Positions 9,375 through 17,234 of a stretch of 64,000 nt of DNA are shown here, piece by piece. The stretch covers positions 1 to 64,000 of the forward strand of contig JAFTPP010000013.1 in assembly GCA_017463255.1 (NCBI GenBank). Reading direction: 5' to 3'. Below the pieces are notes generated by a model. That model did not search any database. It saw only the letters and a list, made by a program, of their open reading frames with translations, and was not told the origin of the DNA. This DNA comes from Lachnospiraceae bacterium (lineage in GTDB: Bacteria; Bacillota; Clostridia; Lachnospirales; Lachnospiraceae). The translations under genes were made by a program, and so were the position numbers. Positions within the stretch are counted from its first letter, which is position 1; every line of letters begins with the position of its first letter.

Positions 9375-11426
9375 ATGAAAAAAGGTATGAGAAAACTTTT
9401 TGTATCATTGGCAGCACTCTTACTTGTGGTAGGGATTGCAGCTAATACGATGGAAGTTGATGCAAAAGCTCCATATAGAACCTATACCATTGATGGTTAT
9501 GGTTTAATAACCGAAACACAGACAGCATATCTTCCATATCAGACCATTACAAAAATCGGTGATGAATTATTATCAGGACCTACAGATTTTTGCCTTACGA
9601 ATGATGGATATATGTATATCCTCGACAGTGGTAATAAACGAGTAGTTGTTTCTGACATGGAAGCAAATATGGTTATGACCTTCGGTCAGGACGTATTGGT
9701 AAATCCCAGAGGACTCTACGTAACAGGTGACGGTACATGTTATGTAGCAGACAGAGATGCAAGAAGCATTTTCGTTTTTGACAAAGAAGGTACATTAATC
9801 AATACATATGGAAAACCGAATCATCCGTTATATGGTGAAACTCAGGACTTCCTGCCACAGAAAATTGTAGTAAACGAATCAGGCACTATGTACATTATCT
9901 GTGAATCAAACACAAACGGTATTGTACAGATTAGTCCTGTTGACGGTGGAACTTTCTTAGGATATTTCGGTACGAACGCGACAAATGCTTCGTTATGGGA
10001 TATCGTCTGGAGAATGCTTCAGACAGACGCTCAGCGTGCAAAGTCACAGGGTAATATTCCTGCAACACCGGATAATATGGCCATTGATGAAAAGGGCTTG
10101 ATTTATTCCGTAACACGTGGTGAAAAATACGACACATTGAAACGTCTTAATATCGCCGGTGTTAACATGATTCAAGCGGATGCATACGAAGAAGTACCTG
10201 CAGCAGTAGCAGTAGGTAACCATGACAACGTATTTGTAGCTTCGTCGCAGGGATATATTTACGAATACAATAACGAAGGTGAAATGTTATTTGTATTTGG
10301 TGGTAGCGATGACGGACAGCAGAGAATCGGTCTTTCAACCAAGGTTGAAGCGATTCAGGTAGACAGCGAAAACAGAATTTATGTTTTGGATTCAGACAAA
10401 GCACAGATTCAGATTTATGAACCGACAGAGTTTACCAATTACCTTCATGAAGCACTATATCTTTTCTCAAAGGGTAGATATACCGAGAGTAAAGTACCGC
10501 TTCAGGAAGTATTAAAAATGAATAACCTCTTTGACTATGCCAATATGGCAATGGGCAGAGCTCTTATTCAGGAAGAAAATTACGAAGAAGCAATTAAGTA
10601 CGCAAAACTTGCAAAAGACTTTGACGGATATTCAGATGCATTTTGGGAAATCCGTAATGAATGGTTAAAAGATAACCTGGTAACAATTATTCTTTTAATC
10701 ATCGGACTCTGGGTTTTAAAGAAAGTAGTCAACGTACTTGATAAGAAAAAAGGAATCTTAAACGGCCCGAGAAAAGTACTGGCTAAAATCGGAAGTGTAA
10801 AACTCATTAAAGAGATGAGGTATATGTTCTACTTTATGAGACATCCGATTGATGGCTGCTATGGCATTAAAAAAGAAGGAAAAGTATCACTTTTAAGTGC
10901 AAACCTTCTCTTAACAATTGGAATTATATTCTTTGTTATTAATAAATATTTCTGCGGATTCCTGCTTAAGTTGCCAAGAGAAGGCGAATATGATGTCGCT
11001 TCTGATATTGGAATTATTATTATAGCATTACTCGTAGTTGTATTGTGTAACTACTTAATGTGTACCATTAATGATGGTGAAGGTAAAATCAAACATATTT
11101 ACTGTTCATTTATTTACAGCTTTGCGCCATACTTAGTATTTATGCCATTTATCTTCGCGATTTCACACGTAGTAACTTACAACGAAGTGTTCTTTGTTGA
11201 ATTTGCTACATTGTTTATGACAATCTGGATTGCATTACTTGTTTTCATTTCAATCCGGGAAATTAACAACTACACAATAAAAGAAACATTTTGGATTATT
11301 TTCTTAACAATATTTACTATTTTAATAGCACTGTTATTAGCATTTATCATTTATGTACTTTGGTCACAGGTATTTGACTTCATACAGGCGCTGTTTGGAG
11401 AGGTGGTGTACAAGATTGGTAGCTAA
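9375..11426 (+). CDS. NHL-repeat / Yip1-domain membrane protein
   Basis: A 683-aa protein with an unusual architecture. It has a signal sequence (1-31, ending DAKA) and an extracellular NHL-type beta-propeller region (about 45-350, with repeats such as GPTDFCLTNDGYMYILDSGNKRV and NPRGLYVTGDGTCYVADRDAR, given in parts). A short TPR-like helical segment follows (~360-425), then one membrane helix (~433-450) and a C-terminal Yip1-like domain with about five helices (~475-683). The start is ATG 9375 behind AGAAGG; a GTG 9 nt upstream is possible. It lies between the two ABC importers. Propeller domains often bind ligands or proteins, so it may dock glycan or receptor at the transporter. No biochemical role is known to me. 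Confidence 0.75.
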   Translation: MKKGMRKLFVSLAALLLVVGIAANTMEVDAKAPYRTYTIDGYGLITETQTAYLPYQTITKIGDELLSGPTDFCLTNDGYMYILDSGNKRVVVSDMEANMVMTFGQDVLVNPRGLYVTGDGTCYVADRDARSIFVFDKEGTLINTYGKPNHPLYGETQDFLPQKIVVNESGTMYIICESNTNGIVQISPVDGGTFLGYFGTNATNASLWDIVWRMLQTDAQRAKSQGNIPATPDNMAIDEKGLIYSVTRGEKYDTLKRLNIAGVNMIQADAYEEVPAAVAVGNHDNVFVASSQGYIYEYNNEGEMLFVFGGSDDGQQRIGLSTKVEAIQVDSENRIYVLDSDKAQIQIYEPTEFTNYLHEALYLFSKGRYTESKVPLQEVLKMNNLFDYANMAMGRALIQEENYEEAIKYAKLAKDFDGYSDAFWEIRNEWLKDNLVTIILLIIGLWVLKKVVNVLDKKKGILNGPRKVLAKIGSVKLIKEMRYMFYFMRHPIDGCYGIKKEGKVSLLSANLLLTIGIIFFVINKYFCGFLLKLPREGEYDVASDIGIIIIALLVVVLCNYLMCTINDGEGKIKHIYCSFIYSFAPYLVFMPFIFAISHVVTYNEVFFVEFATLFMTIWIALLVFISIREINNYTIKETFWIIFLTIFTILIALLLAFIIYVLWSQVFDFIQALFGEVVYKIGS

Positions 11427-13605
11427 GTTAAAGAACAAAATTGCCATAGCGCTTGCGTTAGTAATTACAATTCTGATTGCCGAGTTCAGTCTTTTTGCAC
11501 CGGTTGAAGTAAATGCAGCTAAGTCTATCAACGGACACAACTATGTTACAGAAAATGACCGTTATGTTTTATACATGAATGAAGATTACTTATCTATCAT
11601 CGTAGAGGATAAAGTAACAGGTGCTTATATGGAATCTGCTATGAGCTATGATGATGGTAAAAATAATAAAACATGGATTGGTGCCATGCAGTCAGCGTTG
11701 GTTCTTACCGCGGTATATTCCAGTGTTGATACCCAACAGGTAGACCTTATAAACGATGAATGTACCAAGAAAATTACTTATACAGACAACGGATTTACAG
11801 CAGAAATTTTCTGGAAGAAATATCAGTTTGGTATGACTTTGGAAGTTAGCCTTGAAGACGATGGAGTGGTTGCAAGAGTACCAGATGAATCCATTGTTGA
11901 AAAGACAAATCAGTATTATATCGGAACCATTTCCATTTATCCGTATTTAGGACATTCGTACCTTGACTCAAAAGCAGGATACATGTTCCTTCCGGACGGT
12001 AACGGAGCATTAATCTATCTTGATAATAAAGAGGCAAGATTTTCAAGCGGATACTCAAGCATGATTTATGGTGATGATGTTGGATTCATCGATTCAGAAG
12101 TAACCTCATTGCTTTGGGGAAAATACGAAATGGTTAATGATCCTAACAAAATTCTTGCACCGGTATTTGGTATGGCTCATACCGATGAAGGAATTGCTTT
12201 CTTGGCAGTTGTGGAAGAAGGAGCCGAAAGAGCGACTATCGAAGCGCAGCCGAATGGTGTAAATATTGATTACAACCGTATTTATGCTAAGTTTATTGAG
12301 CGTAAGCTTTATACACAGCCATTAGGTAACGATTCTTCATCAGGTACCATTAAGTTAACGGAAGAAGACAGAAGCCATTCTGATTTACAAATCAGATATC
12401 TCTTTTTATCAGAGGAGAATGCTAATTATGCGGGCATGGCAAATGCGTACCGTAACTACTTATTGGGTAAAGGTGCATTAACAGTAAAAGATACATCTTA
12501 TAATACACGTATCGACTTCTTAGGAACAGAGCGTGAAGACTGGTTAATCGGCACAAGCTCAGTTGTAATGACAACCGTTGATGATATCTATGGCATATAT
12601 GATGATTTGGAAAGTGCTAATGTTACTGACATCATAAGTGTTTATAAAGGTTGGCAGAAGGGTGGTCTTTATGATATCCCGATTACCAAATATAAAGCAG
12701 ATGGTGATATCGGCGGAACAGACGATTTAACCAAGCTCATTAAAGATTCGCAGGAAAGAGGAATTTCACTTTACCTTTACAACAATGCATTGAAAATCAA
12801 TCCTGACGAACAGAACGCTACATTTAACGTAGTAAAAAGAATTAACAAGAGAAAATTAACAGAAAAAACATACAGGGATGTATATGAGGAGTTTAATTAC
12901 CTCACTCCTGCAAGAAGTAAGACATTAGTAAACAAATTTGTAGACAGCTATTTAAAGAAAAAGGTTTCTAATCTTGCCATTGCCGGTATTACAAATAATG
13001 TTTTTTCTTATAGTTACGGCGGAGACTTCTATACAAGATACAATTGTGCGGATTCTTATAAGTCATTAATTGAACAAATTGACGGCAAGACAAATCTTGT
13101 ATTAGAACAGCCATATGCGTACCTTTGGGAATACGCAGATGCATATCTGGATATGCCACTTTATACATCAGATTATATTTACGAAGACGAAAGCGTTCCG
13201 TTTATGTCAATCGTGTTAAAAGGCGTAATTCCTGTATATGCGGATTACATTAACTTTGAAGCAAACAAGCATGAATTCTTCTTAAGAATGGTAGAGTCGG
13301 GTTCATTCCCTTCTTTCTACATTACAAAAGAGAGTTCTTCAGATTTGATTTATACCAACTCCAATGATATCTATAGCTCAGAATATGATGTATATCGTGA
13401 CACAATTATTGAGTACTCTACTGAGTTAAAAGAAATCAGCGAAAAAACAGAAGGCGCTTATATTATTGGACATGAAATTTTCGACAGTCAAATCAGAAAA
13501 GTGACATATGACAATGGCGTGGTAATCTATATCAATTACGCACGTACCGGTCAGTCAGCAGACGGATACACAATCGACGCAATGTCCTATAAGGTGGTTG
13601 AGTAA
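11416..13605 (+). CDS. DUF5696-type secreted protein
   Basis: A ~729-aa exported protein with a signal peptide (cleavage near residue 34-35, VNAA-K) and a DUF5696-like body (FLPDGNGALIYLDNKEA, then a long alpha/beta region). The start is most likely TTG at 11416, which follows GGAGAGGTGG by about 10 nt and overlaps the previous gene by 11 nt. An ATG 63 nt upstream would lie deep inside that gene and spoil the signal peptide. The C-terminal half has the alternating beta/alpha pattern seen in TIM barrels, so a glycosidase-like fold is possible but no catalytic pair is identified. It ends directly at the ATG of the next permease. Its place between two importers suggests a role in handling the same polysaccharide. 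Confidence 0.7.
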   Translation: MVAKLKNKIAIALALVITILIAEFSLFAPVEVNAAKSINGHNYVTENDRYVLYMNEDYLSIIVEDKVTGAYMESAMSYDDGKNNKTWIGAMQSALVLTAVYSSVDTQQVDLINDECTKKITYTDNGFTAEIFWKKYQFGMTLEVSLEDDGVVARVPDESIVEKTNQYYIGTISIYPYLGHSYLDSKAGYMFLPDGNGALIYLDNKEARFSSGYSSMIYGDDVGFIDSEVTSLLWGKYEMVNDPNKILAPVFGMAHTDEGIAFLAVVEEGAERATIEAQPNGVNIDYNRIYAKFIERKLYTQPLGNDSSSGTIKLTEEDRSHSDLQIRYLFLSEENANYAGMANAYRNYLLGKGALTVKDTSYNTRIDFLGTEREDWLIGTSSVVMTTVDDIYGIYDDLESANVTDIISVYKGWQKGGLYDIPITKYKADGDIGGTDDLTKLIKDSQERGISLYLYNNALKINPDEQNATFNVVKRINKRKLTEKTYRDVYEEFNYLTPARSKTLVNKFVDSYLKKKVSNLAIAGITNNVFSYSYGGDFYTRYNCADSYKSLIEQIDGKTNLVLEQPYAYLWEYADAYLDMPLYTSDYIYEDESVPFMSIVLKGVIPVYADYINFEANKHEFFLRMVESGSFPSFYITKESSSDLIYTNSNDIYSSEYDVYRDTIIEYSTELKEISEKTEGAYIIGHEIFDSQIRKVTYDNGVVIYINYARTGQSADGYTIDAMSYKVVE

Positions 13606-14655
13606 ATGAGTAAAGAAAAGAAAGTAAAGAAACCCAAGGGAAAACTTGGAAAACTGGAAAAAAGAGAAGCCAGAGCAGGATATTTGTTTATAGCACCATG
13701 GTTAATCGGTGTGATATTATTCATGCTTTATCCTTTGGCACAGTCTTTCTATTACATGTGGTACAACATCAGAATCACACCGCTTGGAACTAAGTTTATT
13801 CCGGTGGGAACCGGTAACTTCACCCAGATATGGTTGGAAAACCCGGAATTCCCTAAACAGATAGTAACTTACCTGTGGCAAACCATAGTGCAGGTTCCAA
13901 TCATCGTTGTGTTTGCTTTGATGATTGCCATGATGTTGAATGGAAAAATCAGATTCAAAGGATTCTTCCGACTGATTTTCTTCTTACCGGTTATTATTGT
14001 AAGTGGTCCGGTAATGAACATGTTGGTAGATCAGGAAGCTGCATCTATTCCTGCAATGAACATTCAGTCCATTACAGCAGCCTTCGGAACTTTTCTTCCG
14101 CAAAGTGCGGCTGAGTCCGTTGGAGAGATATTCTCTAACATGATTATGATTCTCTGGTATTCCGGAGTTCAGATTTTGATTTTCTTATCTGCATTACAGA
14201 AAATCGACCCTGCTTTGTATGAAGCAGCTAAAATTGATGGTGGTTCAAAATGGGAGTGTTTCTGGAAGATTACTCTTCCAACCATTAAACCAATGATTTT
14301 ACTGAATGCAGTATATTCCGTGATCTTTATGTCAAGTAATGAGCAGAATGAATTAATTAACATGATTCAAAGAGCCATGTTCTCAGGAACAAAGGAAAAA
14401 GGTTATGGATACGCATCGGCCATGGCGTGGATGTATTCACTGGTTGTTACATTAGTTGTATTAGTATTCTTCTTATTATTAGGTTCGAAGAAGGATGTAT
14501 ATGACCGTCAGGTTAAGAAGCGTAAACGGGCAATGAAGAAGGAAGCTCGTCTGGTGAAGAAAATCGAAAGGAGGGGAATCCGTAATGTCAAGAAGCTCGA
14601 AAAAGCAAGAAAGAAGCGCAAGTACAGAACATACACCGGTGAAAGCGACTATTAA
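13606..14655 (+). CDS. ABC sugar permease (second importer), MalF type
   Basis: A 349-aa membrane protein with about six helices, an EAA loop at E206 (EAAKIDGGSKW, LPTIKP), a basic N-terminus (~25 residues) and a Lys/Arg-rich cytoplasmic tail of ~45 residues. It starts immediately after the preceding stop codon. Its 3' end overlaps the next permease gene by 71 nt, so the long basic tail exists in the reading frame that also holds the next gene's start. Together with that gene and the 15666 receptor it forms a second complete CUT1 importer without ATPase. Confidence 0.9.
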   Translation: MSKEKKVKKPKGKLGKLEKREARAGYLFIAPWLIGVILFMLYPLAQSFYYMWYNIRITPLGTKFIPVGTGNFTQIWLENPEFPKQIVTYLWQTIVQVPIIVVFALMIAMMLNGKIRFKGFFRLIFFLPVIIVSGPVMNMLVDQEAASIPAMNIQSITAAFGTFLPQSAAESVGEIFSNMIMILWYSGVQILIFLSALQKIDPALYEAAKIDGGSKWECFWKITLPTIKPMILLNAVYSVIFMSSNEQNELINMIQRAMFSGTKEKGYGYASAMAWMYSLVVTLVVLVFFLLLGSKKDVYDRQVKKRKRAMKKEARLVKKIERRGIRNVKKLEKARKKRKYRTYTGESDY

Positions 14656-15592
14656 AAGTAAGTTTACAAAAGAAAAGTTACATCGATTCGTGTTCGGTAG
14701 CAAAGAAAAAGAAGGCGCCGGCAAGCAGATTATCGTATACGGATTGCTCATCTGTATCGGTTTCATCTACTTATATCCGATTTTATACATGATTAGTACC
14801 AGCTTTATGAATCGTGATGATTTGTTGGATACATCAGTAAAATGGATTCCGAGTGCATTGTACATACAGAACTATATTGATGCTGCAAAGAGCTTGGATT
14901 TCTGGTCATCAATTGGAAAAGGCATTGCCATAGCAGGACTTCCGACTATTTTAAATGTAATTACCTGTATGTTCATCGGATATGGTTTTGCAACCTTTAA
15001 TTTTAAAGGTAAGAAGTTCTTCATGGGACTGTTAATTTTTTCATACATCTTACCAAGCCAGGTTACAATGATTCCTACCTACGTGTTATACAATGACATG
15101 GGTATTTTAGGATCGCTATGGACCTTTGTGCTACCGGCAATGTTTGGTAACGGACTTAATTCACCTATCTTTATCCTGATTTTCTATCAGTTCTTCAGAC
15201 AGGTTCCGAAGGTATTGTTGGAAGCAGCGCATATTGATGGTGCAGGATATTTTAAGTCATTTGTAAGAATAGCGATTCCGTCAGCAGCACCGGCAATCCT
15301 GACAGTTTTCTTATTCTCATTCGTTTGGTACTGGAATGAATCCTACTTAACAGAAATGTATGTAAGAGGACTTTCAACCCACAGTGATTGGACCAACTTA
15401 GTTATCCAGTTGAAGAACTTCGATATGAGCTTTAATACGTTGGCACAGGTTGGTGACACTGCAACAAACTTAAATGAATCTGTAAGAATGGCGGCAACGT
15501 CCCTTAGTATTTTACCATTATTGGTAATGTATTTCATCTTACAGAGATACTTCATCGAAAGTATCGACAGAACCGGTATTACCGGCGAATAA
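14585..15592 (+). CDS. ABC sugar permease (second importer), MalG type
   Basis: A 335-aa membrane protein with a hydrophilic N-terminus (~50 residues), six helices and an EAA loop at E213 (EAAHIDGAGYF). The ATG follows AAAGGAGGGG inside the end of the upstream permease gene. The overlap (71 nt) is unusually long for neighbouring bacterial genes and implies tight translational coupling. Downstream, a perfect stem-loop separates it from the receptor gene. Confidence 0.9.
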   Translation: MSRSSKKQERSASTEHTPVKATIKSKFTKEKLHRFVFGSKEKEGAGKQIIVYGLLICIGFIYLYPILYMISTSFMNRDDLLDTSVKWIPSALYIQNYIDAAKSLDFWSSIGKGIAIAGLPTILNVITCMFIGYGFATFNFKGKKFFMGLLIFSYILPSQVTMIPTYVLYNDMGILGSLWTFVLPAMFGNGLNSPIFILIFYQFFRQVPKVLLEAAHIDGAGYFKSFVRIAIPSAAPAILTVFLFSFVWYWNESYLTEMYVRGLSTHSDWTNLVIQLKNFDMSFNTLAQVGDTATNLNESVRMAATSLSILPLLVMYFILQRYFIESIDRTGITGE

Positions 15593-15609
15593 TATTATGG
15601 TCCTACGGA

Positions 15610-15632
15610 GCTATGCCGATAGGCGGCATAGC
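15610..15632 (+). other. intercistronic stem-loop
   Basis: A perfect 9-bp stem GCTATGCCG (15610-15618) / CGGCATAGC (15624-15632) with a 5-nt loop and no T-run. It sits between permease and receptor genes, where such structures commonly stabilise the downstream receptor mRNA after processing. This fits the need for more receptor than permease (inference). Confidence 0.7.
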
Positions 15633-15665
15633 ATCCTTAGAGATAAATTTCTAGGAGGAAATAAC

Positions 15666-17186
15666 ATGAAAAAGAGATTCTTAGTAAGCGTTTTATTGAT
15701 CATCACAATGTTAGCTACTTTAGCAGGTTGTGGCGGATCAAAGAAAACAAGCGGTCCATCAGGAAACGTAGACGAGAATGGTGTAACAACAGACGAAATT
15801 ACACTTTCATTCTGGCACTATGAAGATGAGACAACAGTAACATTATTAGCAGAAAAATTCATGGAAAAATATCCAAACATTACAGTTGAACATCGTGTAA
15901 TCGAAGATATGAGTACAGACCTTTCTGCTGCAGCAGCAGCCGGAAATTTCCCGGACGTATTCGAAGGAACTGACTCAGATACAGCTTTAGCAAATATGTA
16001 CTGGGCAGACATTTCAGAATACTTTGATGCAGACCCTGAAAACGAAAACTTAATGGCAACAATCAAAGAGTATGGTCTTGGATGTTTCGATACAGATTGC
16101 CGTTTTGCAGTACCTATGGTTTACTGGCCAAGTGCTGTATTCGTAGATAAGGCAGTTATCGAAAAATTAAACCTTGAAATGCCAAGAACAGACTGGACAT
16201 GGGCAGAAATGATTCAGTTAATCAAAGACGCAACTGTTGATCCGGGTGCAGGCGAAATGAAATACTATGGTTTAGGTTATTACAACAGACTTGACTCATT
16301 ATATGGTATTGCAGCTTGTGCATCTTCTGAAAGACAGATTAAAGGTGAATTCGGTTTTGACGGTGATACCTTTGACCTTCAGTATTGGGCAATCGGTGAA
16401 CAGGAATTCTCAGATTTGAAACTTGCAGGTTACGTAGCACCTCAGACAGAAACACAGGAAATGGAAGACTGGACAGGTGACTGGGAAGCATGGTTTGGTG
16501 CAACAGGTCACGTAGCAGTATTCTCAGAAGGTTTCTGGACATACATGAACATCTGGGCTCAGGATGGATATCAGGAAGACTTAGGTCTTGAAATCGTTCC
16601 TTATGTAACTCCAAATGTTGTAGATGAACCTGAACACAATGTAATTGCTACAATGTACATGGGTGGTGTATCTACATCATGCCAGTATCCATACGAAGCA
16701 TACCTTCTTCTTAAATGGATGGGATGGGGTATTGAAGGATGGAAAGCAAGAATTGAAATCTACAATGATACTTCAATCACAAATGCTTCAGGAGTACCTT
16801 TGAAACATTCTACAATGCCTACACCAATCACATTAGATGAAGAAGTATGGGCAGGTTACAAAGCATTATTCCCGGGATATGAAGAAAATAAAGTAATCTG
16901 GGATGACTTCTTTGCTAACATTACAAGACCGGTTCCATACGGTTGGTACAACATTGCAGGTTACTGGAACTTCTGTGACCAGTACTTTAATAAGATTGGT
17001 ATCCATGATCTTGTAGATAAGGGTACAGCAAAGGCAGCCGATTATGTAGAAGAAGCTACAGAACAGGCTAACTATTATCACGCAGAAGCAATGATCTCTT
17101 ACTTCGGACCTAACGGATACGATGTACTTTCAGATGAAGATCTTGCAAAATATCAGGCAGTGGTAGATTCCTTTACAGCACAATAA
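15666..17186 (+). CDS. ABC sugar-binding lipoprotein (second importer)
   Basis: A 507-aa lipoprotein. Residues 1-21 are a signal peptide with lipobox LAGC. A family-1 extracellular solute-binding domain follows (EITLSFWHYEDETTVTLLAEKF near the N-terminus). The start is ATG 15666 after AGGAGG; upstream in-frame codons lack a site. It is longer than the usual ~430 aa, with an extended C-terminal lobe. Codon use (GCA, ACA, TTA/CTT rich, uniform) suggests high expression. It is the receptor for the permeases just upstream. The substrate is inferred to be arabinan fragments. Confidence 0.92.
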   Translation: MKKRFLVSVLLIITMLATLAGCGGSKKTSGPSGNVDENGVTTDEITLSFWHYEDETTVTLLAEKFMEKYPNITVEHRVIEDMSTDLSAAAAAGNFPDVFEGTDSDTALANMYWADISEYFDADPENENLMATIKEYGLGCFDTDCRFAVPMVYWPSAVFVDKAVIEKLNLEMPRTDWTWAEMIQLIKDATVDPGAGEMKYYGLGYYNRLDSLYGIAACASSERQIKGEFGFDGDTFDLQYWAIGEQEFSDLKLAGYVAPQTETQEMEDWTGDWEAWFGATGHVAVFSEGFWTYMNIWAQDGYQEDLGLEIVPYVTPNVVDEPEHNVIATMYMGGVSTSCQYPYEAYLLLKWMGWGIEGWKARIEIYNDTSITNASGVPLKHSTMPTPITLDEEVWAGYKALFPGYEENKVIWDDFFANITRPVPYGWYNIAGYWNFCDQYFNKIGIHDLVDKGTAKAADYVEEATEQANYYHAEAMISYFGPNGYDVLSDEDLAKYQAVVDSFTAQ

Positions 17187-17234
17187 AACGTGCTGTAAAG
17201 AAACTATAAATCATTATAATAATGGAGGTATTAT

